Below the pieces are notes generated by a model, which was not told where the DNA came from, searched no databases, and saw nothing but the letters and a program-made list of their open reading frames with translations. Positions 1 to 9,172 of a stretch of DNA of 40,034 nt are shown in pieces. The position numbers and the translations under genes are program-made. This stretch comes from Burkholderia sp. Ac-20379 (GTDB taxonomy: Bacteria > Pseudomonadota > Gammaproteobacteria > Burkholderiales > Burkholderiaceae): positions 1-40,034 of the forward strand of contig NZ_JAAGPF010000031.1 of the NCBI RefSeq assembly GCF_017104645.1, written 5' to 3'. Every line of letters starts with the position of its first letter. Positions within the stretch are counted from its first letter, which is position 1.

Positions 1-480
1 GCCGAGCGCCGCGACGCCCGCATCGCCGGGCTGCGTGGCGCAGGTTTCGACGATCGGCGCACCGGCCAGCGCGGTGGCGCCGAGCCACGCGCGGATCTCG
101 TCGGACACCTGCGCGCGGCGCGCGGCATCCACGCGGTCGCATTTGGTCAGCGCGACGATGCCGTGCGCGACGCCGAGCAATTCGAGGATCGCCAGATGCT
201 CGCGCGTTTGCGGCATCACGCCGTCGTCGGCGGCGATCACCAGCAGCGCGACGTCGATCCCGCATGCGCCGGCCGCCATCGTATGCACGAGCCGCTCGTG
301 GCCCGGCACGTCGATCATGCCGAGCACCTCGCCGTTCTCGAGCGGCGTGTAGGCGTAGCCCAGTTCGATCGAGATGCCGCGCGCCTTCTCCTCCTTGAGA
401 CGATCGGTGTCCACCCCCGTCAGCGCGCGCACCAGCGTGGTCTTGCCATGATCGATGTGGCCGGCGGTCCCGACGATCAT
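1..480 (-). CDS. selB: Selenocysteine-specific elongation factor SelB, N-terminal 160 codons (cut by window edge)
   Basis: SelB is the GTPase that carries Sec-tRNA(Sec) to the ribosome and recognises the SECIS hairpin, so that an in-frame UGA is read as selenocysteine. Only the N-terminal GTPase domain is visible and the frame runs open to base 1. Seen in the translation: P-loop [10 protein letters not shown] at residues 6-15, the switch segment KARGISIEL, the DVPGHE motif and the TKCD guanine-specificity motif. The ATG overlaps the selA stop codon as ATGA, so translation of selB is probably coupled to selA. The C-terminal winged-helix domains that bind SECIS lie outside the window. The client gene is fdnG in the same locus. 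Confidence 0.95.
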   Translation of the reverse strand, partial: MIVGTAGHIDHGKTTLVRALTGVDTDRLKEEKARGISIELGYAYTPLENGEVLGMIDVPGHERLVHTMAAGACGIDVALLVIAADDGVMPQTREHLAILELLGVAHGIVALTKCDRVDAARRAQVSDEIRAWLGATALAGAPIVETCATQPGDAGVAALG

Positions 481-1922
481 GCGCGCGCCTCCACGGCCGC
501 GAGTTGCGCGGCGAACGCGGGCTCGTCGCCGGCTTCGAGGCAGCGCAGATCGAGCCGCAGCGCATCGTCGGCGATGCGGCCGACGACAGGCCGCGGCAGC
601 GCCCGCAGCCGCGCTTCGAGCTGGCCGAGCGCGCGCCCGGCGCGCTTGCCCGAGGCAAGCCGCATCGCGAGCCCGTAGCTCGGCAGCACGTCCACCGGCA
701 ACGCACCGCTGCCGATCTGGCTGAACATCGGCTCGGCGCTGACGACGAACGCCTCGCCCACCGCCCGCTGCATGGCCGGCAGCATGCGCTGCGCGGTGTC
801 GGCGATCTCGGCCTGCGCGCGCGTGAGCAGGCGCAGCGTGGTCAGCCGCTCGCGCAGGAACTCGGGCGCGCGGTACAGCCGCAGCACCGGTTCGAGCGCG
901 GCGAGCGTCAGCTTGCCGACGCGCAACGCGCGCTTGAGCGGATGCTTCTTGATCTTCGCAACCAGCTCGCGCGAGCCGACGATCAGGCCCGCCTGCGGCC
1001 CGCCGAGCAGCTTGTCGCCGCTGAACGTGACGAGATCGGCGCCGGCCGCGATCGTGTCGCGCACGGTGGGCTCGTGCGGCAGCCCCCATTGCGCGAGATC
1101 GACGAGCGTGCCGCTGCCGAGATCGACCGCCACCGGCACGCCATGTTCGCGGCCGATCGGAGCCAGCTCGCCGAGCGTCACTTCGCGCGTGAAGCCGGTG
1201 ATCGCGTAGTTGCTGCAGTGGACCTTCATCAGCAGCGCGGTGCGCGGGCCGATCGCCTCGGCGTAATCGTGTGCGTGGGTGCGGTTGGTGGTGCCGACCT
1301 CGCGCAGCCGCGCACCGGCGCGGCTCATGATGTCGGGAATCCGGAACGCGCCGCCGATCTCCACCAGCTCGCCGCGCGACACCACCACCTCCTTGCGCGC
1401 GGCCAGCGCGGACAAGCTCAGCAGCACGGCCGCCGCGTTGTTGTTGACGACGGTGGCCGCCTCGGCGCCCGTCAATTCGCAGATCAGCGCATCGATCAGG
1501 TCGTCGCGATCGCCGCGGCGGCCCGTTTCCAGATCGAATTCGAGATTCATCGGCCGCGTCAGCGCGGCCACCACGGCCTGCACGGCCGCGTCGGGCAGCA
1601 ACGCGCGGCCGAGGTTGGTGTGGAGCACGGTGCCGGTCAGATTGAAGACGGCGCGCATCGCGCTCGCATCGTCGGCAGCGAGCCGAGCGCGCACGTCGGC
1701 GGCGATGCCGGCTTCGTCGAGGGCATCAGCCACGCCGGGATCGGCCGGATCGCGCCGCACCGCCTCGCGCCACGCGTCGAGCGAGGCGCGCACGGCGGCC
1801 AGCACGCGGGTGCGGCCGTGCATCTCGACGAGCGGCAGCACGGCCGACGACGACAGCACGCGCTCGACGGACGGCGCGCGTGCGAGCCGTGCGTTCAGAT
1901 CGTTGACGCCGGTATCGCTCAA
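477..1922 (-). CDS. selA: L-seryl-tRNA(Sec) selenium transferase SelA
   Basis: PLP enzyme that converts Ser-tRNA(Sec) to Sec-tRNA(Sec) with selenophosphate as donor. The 481-residue product is about the usual bacterial length. The PLP lysine is K304 in the motif [14 protein letters not shown], and the N-terminal segment carries the LHTNLGRA motif near residues 100-107. The start is a TTG at 1920-1922. It is chosen because a strong ribosome binding site (GGAGG) lies about 6-7 bases upstream and the SelA-like N-terminus ([20 protein letters not shown]) begins there. The gene lies 13 bases after the fdhE stop and overlaps selB by 4 bases, which supports an fdhE-selA-selB operon. Confidence 0.96.
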   Translation of the reverse strand: MSDTGVNDLNARLARAPSVERVLSSSAVLPLVEMHGRTRVLAAVRASLDAWREAVRRDPADPGVADALDEAGIAADVRARLAADDASAMRAVFNLTGTVLHTNLGRALLPDAAVQAVVAALTRPMNLEFDLETGRRGDRDDLIDALICELTGAEAATVVNNNAAAVLLSLSALAARKEVVVSRGELVEIGGAFRIPDIMSRAGARLREVGTTNRTHAHDYAEAIGPRTALLMKVHCSNYAITGFTREVTLGELAPIGREHGVPVAVDLGSGTLVDLAQWGLPHEPTVRDTIAAGADLVTFSGDKLLGGPQAGLIVGSRELVAKIKKHPLKRALRVGKLTLAALEPVLRLYRAPEFLRERLTTLRLLTRAQAEIADTAQRMLPAMQRAVGEAFVVSAEPMFSQIGSGALPVDVLPSYGLAMRLASGKRAGRALGQLEARLRALPRPVVGRIADDALRLDLRCLEAGDEPAFAAQLAAVEARA

Positions 1923-1935
1923 GGGCGCCCTCCCT

Positions 1936-2880
1936 TCACGCGTCGGACGACGGCAGTTCGGGCCACAGCAGCGGATTCGGCGAGCTGCGCCGGTAGCCGG
2001 CCTCGTTCATCAGCAGATCGAGCGTGAGGCTGGCGAGATCGTCGGCCAGCGGCTCGAACGCGAAATCCTTGTCCTGATAGCCGATCTTCCGATAGGTGTG
2101 GCACTCGTCGCAGGATTCGGCCTTGATGGCCTCGCTGCCGCCTTCGATGCCGTGATAGGCGATGCCCTTGGTCGAATCGCAGTGCGAACATTTGGTGCGC
2201 ACCATGTGCCATTCGGTCGTGCACAGCGCGCACTGCAGGAAGCGATAGCCGTTCGCCGCGCCGCCGATGCGGATCACGCTCGCGACCGGATGCGAGCCGC
2301 ACACGGGGCACAGGCCCGGTTGATCGAGATACGGCACGTCGGCGGCTTGTACGCGCGAGGCGAGATCGGTCCAGACCACCTGCAGCGCCGCCGCGATGAA
2401 CGGCGCGGAGGCCGGCTCGACTTCGGCCACGCGCAGCGCGACGATGGCGTCAGCCTGCGCGTCGAGCTGCTCGGCGGTTTTCAGGCGCAGCGCGTCGATC
2501 AGCTTGGCGAGCGGCGGCGTGACGAGGCCGGCCTGTTCGACGCTGTCGAGCAGGCGTTGCAGCACGTCGCGCCAGCGCGGGTCGCGCGTGCCCGTCATGG
2601 CGGGCACGATCGGCATGGCGTGGGTTTGCGCGTGGCGGATCGCATCGGCGTCGGGCAGCGGCGCGTCGAGCGTGCCGAGCACCGCGTGCTGCGCGTCGGC
2701 CAGCGTCGCCATCAGGCGCAGGTAGCCCGAGATCGGATTGAGGTCGGCCAGCTTGCGCAGGCGGGCGGCGCGCTCGGCAAATGCGCTGGCGCGCTCGGGC
2801 AGACGAAAGCGGGGAATCGCCGAATGATCGAGGGCCGCGATGTCGTTCGGGTCGAGTATGCGTTGTGTCACGAGAGTCAC
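1936..2880 (-). CDS. fdhE: Formate dehydrogenase accessory protein FdhE
   Basis: FdhE is a cytoplasmic rubredoxin-like iron protein needed for activity of Tat-exported respiratory formate dehydrogenases; it binds the catalytic subunit before export. The 314-residue product has four CxxC pairs: C191/C194, C217/C220, C231/C234 and C257/C260, the family's metal-binding signature, behind a helical N-terminal half. The start is a GTG at 2878-2880 with only a weak ribosome binding site; a second GTG at codon 4 is an alternative. It leads the fdhE-selA-selB group and is separated from the fdn structural genes by two terminators and a membrane-protein pair, so it probably has its own promoter in 2881-3206. 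Confidence 0.93.
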   Translation of the reverse strand: MTLVTQRILDPNDIAALDHSAIPRFRLPERASAFAERAARLRKLADLNPISGYLRLMATLADAQHAVLGTLDAPLPDADAIRHAQTHAMPIVPAMTGTRDPRWRDVLQRLLDSVEQAGLVTPPLAKLIDALRLKTAEQLDAQADAIVALRVAEVEPASAPFIAAALQVVWTDLASRVQAADVPYLDQPGLCPVCGSHPVASVIRIGGAANGYRFLQCALCTTEWHMVRTKCSHCDSTKGIAYHGIEGGSEAIKAESCDECHTYRKIGYQDKDFAFEPLADDLASLTLDLLMNEAGYRRSSPNPLLWPELPSSDA

Positions 2881-3206
2881 CTGAAACTATCTGACCGGCG
2901 CCGCGATACGCGCGCCGGAATCGGTCGCTGGACCAGCCTCCGCGGGACGCGGCAGCCGCGGCGCAATGGCAGGCCGATCGGGCATGCACGCCGGCCCGCA
3001 AGCCGGCTTGGCGGCGGAGGCTGACGCAGCATCGCCGTGAAGAATACAGCTTCCGGCAAGCATTCGCCAATGTGGGATCGGGAATCGACCGAATGGGCGA
3101 ACGCCGTATGCGAATCGCGAGAACGATGCGGAACAATGATGCGCGACCCGCACGTTTCGCCGCCAAGGCGGCGCGCGAATTGCGTCAGATCAGAGGAAAC
3201 CAGAGG
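2881..3206. other. Non-coding stretch upstream of fdhE
   Basis: No convincing gene in 326 bases; the open frames on both strands have no ribosome binding site or recognisable protein. It must carry the promoter of fdhE-selA-selB if the terminator at 3207-3236 is efficient, but I see no strong -35/-10 pair. A 10-base direct repeat (cagaggaaac twice) lies at 3191-3210, at its right end. No cloverleaf or long variable arm that would suggest a selC tRNA gene was seen. Confidence 0.6.
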
Positions 3207-3236
3207 AAACAAAAGGGCCATCGCAGTGGATGGCCC
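3207..3236 (-). terminator. Intrinsic terminator after the membrane-protein pair
   Basis: Perfect 8-bp stem (3215-3222 with 3229-3236), 6-base loop, followed on the minus strand by TTTTGTTT. It lies 55 bases past the stop codon of the 50-residue protein, closing that transcript before fdhE. Confidence 0.8.
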
Positions 3237-3291
3237 GGATGGGAAACAGCGGAGCGAAACGGCGAATGGCACAACGAAATATCGCGCCAAA

Positions 3292-3444
3292 TCATTTGAG
3301 ATGGAAGATCCCGATGGCGAGCGTGACGACCGTGGCCAGCGTCGCCACCGCCAAACCTTTCGTGGCGGCGAAGTACAGCACGGCTTGATAGATTTCCTGC
3401 TCCGACATGTGCGCCCAGCGCGACGCCTTTCGCATCTCACGCAT
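3292..3444 (-). CDS. Small single-span membrane protein, 50 residues, unrecognised
   Basis: The frame reads MREMRKASRWAHMSEQEIYQ and then a hydrophobic stretch (about residues 21-47, including LAVATLATVVTLAIGIF), ending in HLK. This predicts a positively charged cytoplasmic N-terminus and one transmembrane helix. The ribosome binding site AAGGAGG lies 6 bases before the ATG, which is unusually good. The first 8 bases overlap the end of the preceding membrane gene (ATGCGTGA), so translation is probably coupled. A terminator follows. I do not recognise a family. Its position between the formate dehydrogenase structural genes and fdhE suggests, as inference only, a role in assembly or in the quinone-linked membrane module. 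Confidence 0.75.
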   Translation of the reverse strand: MREMRKASRWAHMSEQEIYQAVLYFAATKGLAVATLATVVTLAIGIFHLK

Positions 3445-3925
3445 TGCAACCTCCTTGAACGGCAGCGTGGTGAATGAAAACCGCGAGCGCTAAAACTAGC
3501 ATGCATGCGAAAAACGACATCCAAAACGGCAGATGGAGCTTGATCCACTGCAAAGCCGTAGCCGGGCGATGCTCCGACGGCATCGCCGGCGCAATGGCGC
3601 CCAACGCGGCGACGAGCGCACCCAGGCTGGCGGGCAAAACCATCACGAACGCCGCCATCATCTCCATCACCCCGAGCCGCCCTCTCGCCGCCATCCCCAG
3701 CACCTCCGCCTGCGCCCCGGCGGTCCAGCCCAACGCGACGAACCCGAGCTGGCCATGACGGATCGGCGCGAACAGATCGATCCTGACCGGCAGCCGCACG
3801 ACGGCCGCGCCGAGCCTCGCCACGCACAGCATCAGGCACGGCGCGAGCGCGCCGATCGCCACGTTCGACACCAGCCAACCGCCCCAGTCCACCCACGTCG
3901 CCGTCGAGATCGCCATGCCTTGCAT
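3437..3925 (-). CDS. Predicted four-helix inner-membrane protein, unrecognised
   Basis: With the chosen ATG the product is 162 residues with four hydrophobic segments: about 17-43, 59-80, 87-114 and 134-153. The last is flanked by WIKLHLPFWMSFF and ends IHHAAVQGGCNA. I do not recognise the family. The start at 3923-3925 is preferred because it alone has a fitting ribosome binding site (GGAG, 6 bases away). Upstream in-frame starts are ATG at 3937, ATG at 4012 and a TTG at 4030 that touches the fdnI terminator. The gene overlaps the 50-residue protein by 8 bases and shares its terminator. Its location inside the fdn-fdh-sel locus suggests a link to formate respiration, which is inference. Confidence 0.65.
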   Translation of the reverse strand: MQGMAISTATWVDWGGWLVSNVAIGALAPCLMLCVARLGAAVVRLPVRIDLFAPIRHGQLGFVALGWTAGAQAEVLGMAARGRLGVMEMMAAFVMVLPASLGALVAALGAIAPAMPSEHRPATALQWIKLHLPFWMSFFACMLVLALAVFIHHAAVQGGCNA

Positions 3926-4029
3926 CGCCCGCTCCATCGAAGCCGAAACCGCATCGACCTTAGCATCGAATCCGCGCCAAACATCGCCTGCTATCCATCC
4001 GGCCAAACCCATGCACACACGCCGCCGCA

Positions 4030-4059
4030 ATGAAAAAGGCCATCCCGAGGGATGGCCTT
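4030..4059 (-). terminator. Intrinsic terminator of the fdnGHI operon
   Basis: Perfect 10-bp stem (4036-4045 with 4050-4059), 4-base loop, followed on the minus strand by a T run. It lies 34 bases after the fdnI stop codon and separates the formate dehydrogenase operon from the membrane-protein pair. Confidence 0.88.
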
Positions 4060-4093
4060 CGTCTGCCGGCGCCGAGAGGCGCAGCGTGCCACG

Positions 4094-4738
4094 CTAGCGC
4101 GTACGCCCCGAGTCCTTGACGGCCTGACGGAACCACTTCGGATGATGCTTGCGCGCCCAACCGAGCGTCACGGTGCCGCGCACCATCGCGCCGATCGAGC
4201 CCTTCACCCACAGCGCCGCGTAGATATGGACGATGATGCTGGCGATCAGCACGAACGCAGCCGCGGCATGCGCCACCGCGGCCAGGCGAATCGCCTCGAT
4301 CGGGAAATAGAACGAGAAATACCGCCGCCAGATCACCACGCCCGACAGCAGCAGCACGAGCAGGCAGCACACCAGCGTGAAGAACAGCAGCTTCTGCCCG
4401 GCGTTGTAGCGCCCGACCGGCGGCAGATTCTCCTCGCGGTTGTTCAGCACGTCGCCCATCTGCTTCATCCACTGCCGGTCGTCGGCGTCGATCAGATTGT
4501 GGTGCCAGTAGCGCACCACCATGATCGCGAACGACACGAACATCACGACACCGACGAACGGATGCAGGATCCGCGTCCACTGGCCGCCGCCGAACAGCGC
4601 GGTCAGCCAGAACATCGATGGATGAAACAGCGCCAGCCCCGACAACGCGAGCAGCACGAACGTGATGGCGGTGATCCAGTGGTTCGAGCGCTCGTTCGCC
4701 GAGTAGCGGACGATCAGATTTCGATCTTCGTGGCTCAT
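4094..4738 (-). CDS. fdnI: Formate dehydrogenase-N/O gamma subunit, cytochrome b556
   Basis: Membrane di-heme cytochrome b that passes electrons from the beta subunit to quinone. The 214-residue product matches the family length (about 211-217). Four hydrophobic helices are visible (about 20-40, 58-78, 107-127 and 142-163). Candidate heme-ligand histidines are H20 (RSNHWITA), H59 (RILHPFVG) and those in [18 protein letters not shown]. The ATG overlaps the fdxH stop as ATGA. It is the last gene of the operon and is followed by a strong terminator. Confidence 0.95.
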   Translation of the reverse strand: MSHEDRNLIVRYSANERSNHWITAITFVLLALSGLALFHPSMFWLTALFGGGQWTRILHPFVGVVMFVSFAIMVVRYWHHNLIDADDRQWMKQMGDVLNNREENLPPVGRYNAGQKLLFFTLVCCLLVLLLSGVVIWRRYFSFYFPIEAIRLAAVAHAAAAFVLIASIIVHIYAALWVKGSIGAMVRGTVTLGWARKHHPKWFRQAVKDSGRTR

Positions 4739-5649
4739 TTCACGTCCTCCTTGATCCGGCGCGCTTCGTCGCGGGCGGCGGCTTCCTCGCCCTCCGTCAC
4801 CTCGTTCGGACCGACCCGCGTGTAGTGGAAGAACCCGGCCAGCGCGGTCAGCGCGAGCCCGGCCACCGCGAGCGGCTTGGCGAGGCCCTTCCACAGCTTC
4901 ACGAACGGGCTGATCGACGGGTTCTCGGGCAGGCCGTGGTACAGCGTCGGCTTGTCCGCGTGGTGCAGCACGTACATCACGTGCGTGCCGCCCACGCCCT
5001 GCGGGTCGTACAGCCCCGCGTTGGCGAACCCGCGATCCTTGAGGTCGGCGATCCGGTCGGCCGCCTGGTGCTTCATGTCCTCCTTGGTGCCGAACATGAT
5101 CGCCCCGGTCGGGCAGGTCTTCACGCAGGCCGGCTCCTGGCCCACCGCCACGCGATCCGAGCACAGCGTGCATTTGTACGCGCGGTGATCGGTTTTCGAG
5201 ATCCGCGGGATGTTGAACGGGCAGCCGGTCACGCAATAGCCGCAGCCGATGCAGTTCTCCTCGTGGAAATCGACGATCCCGTTGTTGTACTGCACGATCG
5301 CGCCCGGCGACGGGCACGCCTTCAGGCAGCCCGGATCCTCGCAGTGCATGCAGCCGTCCTTGCGGATCAGCCACTCGAGGTCGCCGGCCGGGTTCTCGTA
5401 TTCCGAGAACCGCATGACCGTCCAGGAATGCTCGGTCAGGTCGGCAGGATTGTCGTACACGCCGACGTTCTCGCCGATCTCGTCGCGCAGGTCGTTCCAC
5501 TCCATGCAGGCCGTCTGGCACGCCTTGCAGCCGATGCACTTCGAGACGTCGATCAGCTTGGCGACGGTACCCGTGACGGGATCCCGCGCCGTGGGCGGCG
5601 GCGTGGTGGTGGCGGACACCCGTTTGATGTCCAGCGATTGCAATGCCAT
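4735..5649 (-). CDS. fdxH: Formate dehydrogenase-N/O beta subunit, four [4Fe-4S] clusters
   Basis: Iron-sulfur subunit that wires the molybdenum/tungsten-selenium site of the alpha subunit to the cytochrome b. The 304-residue sequence has four ferredoxin-type cysteine sets: [35 protein letters not shown] and CTLCSDR with CVKTC. A single C-terminal membrane anchor follows (about residues 257-275, [20 protein letters not shown]). It starts 12 bases after the fdnG stop with a GGGGAAA-type ribosome binding site and overlaps fdnI by 4 bases. Like other FdnH/FdoH proteins it has no export signal of its own and should travel through Tat bound to the alpha subunit. Confidence 0.96.
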   Translation of the reverse strand: MALQSLDIKRVSATTTPPPTARDPVTGTVAKLIDVSKCIGCKACQTACMEWNDLRDEIGENVGVYDNPADLTEHSWTVMRFSEYENPAGDLEWLIRKDGCMHCEDPGCLKACPSPGAIVQYNNGIVDFHEENCIGCGYCVTGCPFNIPRISKTDHRAYKCTLCSDRVAVGQEPACVKTCPTGAIMFGTKEDMKHQAADRIADLKDRGFANAGLYDPQGVGGTHVMYVLHHADKPTLYHGLPENPSISPFVKLWKGLAKPLAVAGLALTALAGFFHYTRVGPNEVTEGEEAAARDEARRIKEDVK

Positions 5650-5661
5650 CTCGTTTCCCCT

Positions 5662-8600
5662 TTATGCCTTTTCGACTTTCACCAGGAACGACTTGAATTC
5701 CGGTGTCTGCGAGTTGCCGTCGCCCACGGACGGAGTCAGGGTATTGGCGAGATAGCCGGGCTTGGTCAGCCCCTTGAAGCCCCAGTGCAGCGGAATGCCG
5801 ACCGTCTGCACCTTGCGTCCGTCCACCGTCAGCGGCTTGATCCGCTTGGTCACGACCGCCACCGCGATGAGGTAGCCGCGATTCGACGACACCTTCACCT
5901 TGTCGCCGTGCACCACGCCCACTTCCTTCGCGAGATCCTCCGAAATCTCGACGAACTGCTGCGGCTGCACGATCGCGTTCAATCGCGCGTGCTTCGTCCA
6001 GTAATGGAAGTGCTCGGTCAGGCGGTAGGTGGTGGCCGTGTGCGGGAACTTGTCCGGCGTGCCGAGCGCGGCCCGGTCGTCCGGGAACACGCGGGCGGCC
6101 GGGTTGTTCAGCGCGCGCGGGTTGCCGGGGTGGAACGGGTTCGCGGCCAGCGGCGTTTCGAACGGCTCGTAGTGCTCGGGGAACGGGCCTTCGTTCATGC
6201 CGTCGCGGGCAAAGAAACGCGCCACGCCTTCCGGATTCATGATGAACGGCCCCATGCCGTTTTCGGGCGGCTCGTCCGCCTTGAAATCGGGCACGTCGTA
6301 GCCGGCCCAGGCGCGACCGTTCCAGCCGATCAGCTTGCGGGTGGGATCGAACGGCTTGCCGGCCGTGTCGCACGAAGCGCGGTTGTACAGAATGCGCCGG
6401 TTCGCGGGCCACGCCCAGGCCCAGCCGAGCGTCTGGCCGATGCCGGTGGGATCCGAATTGTCGCGTCGGCCCATCTGGTTGCCGGCCGCCGTCCACGCGC
6501 CGCAGAAGATCCAGCAGCCGCTCGCGGTCGAACCGTCGTCCTTCAGTTGCGCGAAGCCGGCCAATTGCTCGCCGCGCTTGACGAGCACCTTGGCCGGATC
6601 CTTGGCGTCCGTCAGATCGGCCAGCGCGCGGCCGTTGAACTCCATCGCCAGTTCTTCCGGCGTGGGGCTTTCCGGGTTCGCGTACGGCCAGGTGAGGTTC
6701 AGGATCGGATCGGGGAACTTGCCGCCGTCCTTCTTGTACGCCTCGCGCATGCGCAGGAAGATGCCCGACATGATCTCGAGATCGCTGCGCGCCTCGCCCG
6801 GCGCGTCCGCGCCCTGCCAGTGCCACTGCAGCACGCGCCCCGAATTGACGAGCGAGCCGCGTTCCTCGGCGAAGCAGGTGGTGGGCAGGCGGAACACTTC
6901 CGTCTTCACGGCGGCCGGGTCGACGACGTTGAAATCGTCGTGCGGCTTCCAGAATTCGGAGGTTTCGGTGGCGAGCGGATCCATCACCACGAGCCACTTG
7001 AGCTTGCCGAGCGCCGCCGCCGTCTTCGCCTTCGACGGCGCCGCCGCCAGCGGGTTGAAGCCCTGGCAGATATAGCCGTTCATCTGGCCTTTCGCCATCA
7101 GCTCGATGGTCTGCAGCAGGTCGTACGGCTTGTCGAGCTTCGGCAGGTAGTCGTAGCCGAAGTTGTTCTCGGCGGTGGCCGCATCGCCCCACCACGACTT
7201 CATGAAGCTGACGAAGAACGCGCGGTAGTTCTTCCAGTAGCTGAGCTGGTTCGGCCGCAGCGGCTGCGAGGCGCGTTTCGCGATGTACGCCTCGTAATCC
7301 TGCTCGGCCTGCGACGGCAGCGTCATGTAGCCCGGCAGCAGGTTCGACATCAGGCCGAGGTCGGTCAACCCCTGGATGTTCGAGTGCCCGCGCAGCGCGT
7401 TCATGCCGCCGCCGGCGATGCCGATGTTGCCGAGCAGCAGTTGCACCATCGCGCCGGTGCGGATCATCTGCGCGCCGACCGAATGGTGGGTCCAGCCGAG
7501 CGCGTAGAGGATCGTGCCGGCGCGGCCGGGCACCGCCGTGGTGGCCAGCATCTCGCACACCTTGAGGAACTTGTCCCTCGGCGTGCCGCAGATGCGCTCG
7601 ACCATCTCGGGCGTGTAGCGCGAATAGTGCTGCTTGAGCAGGTTGTAGACGCAACGCGGGTGTGCGAGCGTCGGATCGACCTTCACGAAGCCGTCGTCGC
7701 CGCGCTCGTAATCCCACGTCGATTTGTCGGGATAGCTGTGCTTGTCGGGGTTGTAGCCCGAGTAGATGCCGTCGTTGAACGCGAAATCCTCACGGACGAT
7801 GAACGGGAAATCCGTGTAGTTCCTGACGTACTCGTGTTGAATCTTGTCGTTCGTCAGCAGGTAATTGATGATCCCGCCGAGGAACGCGATGTCCGTGCCG
7901 GTGCGAATCGGCGCGTAGTAATCCGCCACCGATGCCGTGCGCGTGAAGCGCGGATCCACGACCACGAGCCGCGCCTTGCGGTGCGCCTTCGCTTCCGTGA
8001 CCCATTTGAACCCGCAAGGATGGGCTTCGGCTGCATTGCCGCCCATCACCAGTATTACGTCTGCGTTCTTGATGTCGACCCAATGGTTCGTCATCGCGCC
8101 GCGGCCAAACGTCGGGGCAAGACCTGCCACCGTCGGGCCGTGTCAGACACGTGCCTGGTTGTCGAATGCGAGCATCCCCAAGCTGCGGATGGTTTTGTGC
8201 GTCAGATAACCGACTTCGTTGCTGCCGGCCGAGGCGGCCAGCATGCCGGTGGTCAGCCACCGGTTGACCTTCTGGCCGTCGGCCGTGGTCTCGACGAAGT
8301 TCGCGTCGCGATCTTCCTTCATCAGCTTCGCGATGCGGTCGAGCGCCGCTTCCCACGAGATCGGTTCCCATTTGTCGGAACCGGGCGCGCGGTATTCGGG
8401 CTGCGTGAGGCGGCTCGGGCTGTGAATGAAGTCGATCAGGCTCGCGCCCTTCGGGCACAGCGTGCCGCGATTGACCGGGTGATCGGGGTCGCCTTCGATG
8501 TGGATGATGCTCGATTTGGCGTTCTTGGCGCCGTCTCCGAGCGAGTACATGAGGATCCCGCAACCGACCGAGCAATACGGGCAGGTGTTGCGGGTTTCGA

Positions 8601-8733
8601 CGCTGCGCGCCAGCTTGTATTGGCGAACTTCCGCGAGGGCGTCGTCGGGCGAGAATCCCAGCAGGGCGAGACTCGATCCGGCGAGCGTCGACGCGGTCAC
8701 CTTCAAGAACTGGCGCCGGGACAGGTGGAGCAT
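5662..8733 (-). CDS. fdnG: Formate dehydrogenase-N/O alpha subunit, selenocysteine-containing
   Basis: Catalytic subunit oxidising formate to CO2 at a bis-pyranopterin Mo/W centre. Read through the in-frame TGA at 8143-8145, the product is 1023 residues (E. coli FdnG is about 1015). Residue 197 is Sec in the signature NQARV-U-HGPTVAGLAPTFGRG. The Tat signal is SRRQFLK at residues 5-11, with a hydrophobic stretch to about 27 and a DALA cleavage region. A [4Fe-4S] site is given by C51, C54, C58 and C93. The start ATG (8731-8733) is set by the Tat signal; an upstream ATG at 8811 would place 26 unlikely residues before it. Without recoding the gene looks like two open frames (8143-8811 and 5662-8130) and is easily misannotated as broken. 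It is first in fdnG-fdxH-fdnI. Confidence 0.96.
8104..8145 (-). promoter_or_regulatory. Bacterial SECIS element in fdnG mRNA
   Basis: Starts at the UGA codon. The apical stem GGCA/UGCC (8125-8128 with 8116-8119) encloses the loop GGUCU (8120-8124). In the E. coli fdhF element as I recall it, SelB-binding GGUCU also begins 21 bases after the U of UGA, as it does here. The lower bases (CACGGCCCGACG) also resemble E. coli fdhF and fdnG. This identifies the UGA as a selenocysteine codon. Confidence 0.9.
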
Positions 8734-9109
8734 GATGGTCTCGGCGAAGATGTATTGGGGAACGTCTTGGATATGACGACACAGTCGTCGCGACGATTTT
8801 ACGCCGTCCATTCACGATTCGTATGTCGGGAAAATCGACGTTGCGCTATTGATTTATAGGAAACGTCGTTGCCGATGGAAAGCCGAATCGATACGGCGCG
8901 ATTCGGCGAAACACCGCCCGATTCCGGCCCAAACCCTTTACCGACAAGGATTTCAGAGAATTCGCCTTGCTCTCGATATATTTATTTGGATATGACGAGA
9001 CAGGCCGATTCAACAACGCCCCAGATCGCCCGGCATTCGAATCGAAGTCAATGCCAATTGCGCTCGCTCAATGTCGATGTATATATACAAACATAACGAG
9101 CGATGCATT
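8734..9109. other. Non-coding region upstream of fdnG
   Basis: No gene is supported here. The part next to fdnG holds a candidate promoter (8853-8881). The rest is less GC-rich than its surroundings, with AT-rich patches near 8968-8995 and 9070-9100. A perfect 12-base palindrome TGTATATATACA lies at 9078-9089, between the candidate fdnG promoter and the terminator of the next gene. It may hold operator sites for oxygen or formate control, but I cannot assign any. Confidence 0.5.
8853..8881 (-). promoter_or_regulatory. Candidate sigma-70 promoter of fdnG-fdxH-fdnI
   Basis: On the minus strand TTTCCA (8876-8881) and TATAAA (8853-8858) are separated by 17 bases. This would start transcription near 8846 and leave a leader of about 110 bases before the fdnG ATG. 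It is a consensus match only. Confidence 0.35.
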
Positions 9110-9115
9110 TCGGCC

Positions 9116-9150
9116 GAAAACAAACAGGCCGGCGACGATGCGCCGGCCTG
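9116..9150 (-). terminator. Intrinsic terminator of the AstE/AspA-family gene
   Basis: Perfect 10-bp stem (9125-9134 with 9141-9150), 6-base loop, followed by TTTGTTTT on the minus strand. It lies 22 bases beyond the stop codon. Confidence 0.85.
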
Positions 9151-9172
9151 CCGATTCCACGCATCCCGTGTG

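Noticed and set aside
2881-3206. Possible selC (tRNA-Sec) gene next to fdhE
   Set aside because: No long acceptor stem, no UCA anticodon loop and no T-arm sequence of the usual kind could be found.
5662-8811. fdnG as a frameshifted or stop-interrupted pseudogene
   Set aside because: The interruption is a single TGA in the exact Sec context with a SECIS loop, and both halves align in one frame.
4825-8859. Plus-strand open frame of 1344 codons
   Set aside because: It runs antisense to fdxH and fdnG, is rich in Arg, Ala, Val and His as expected from a mirrored GC-rich gene, and has no recognisable domain. fdnG and fdxH are certain.
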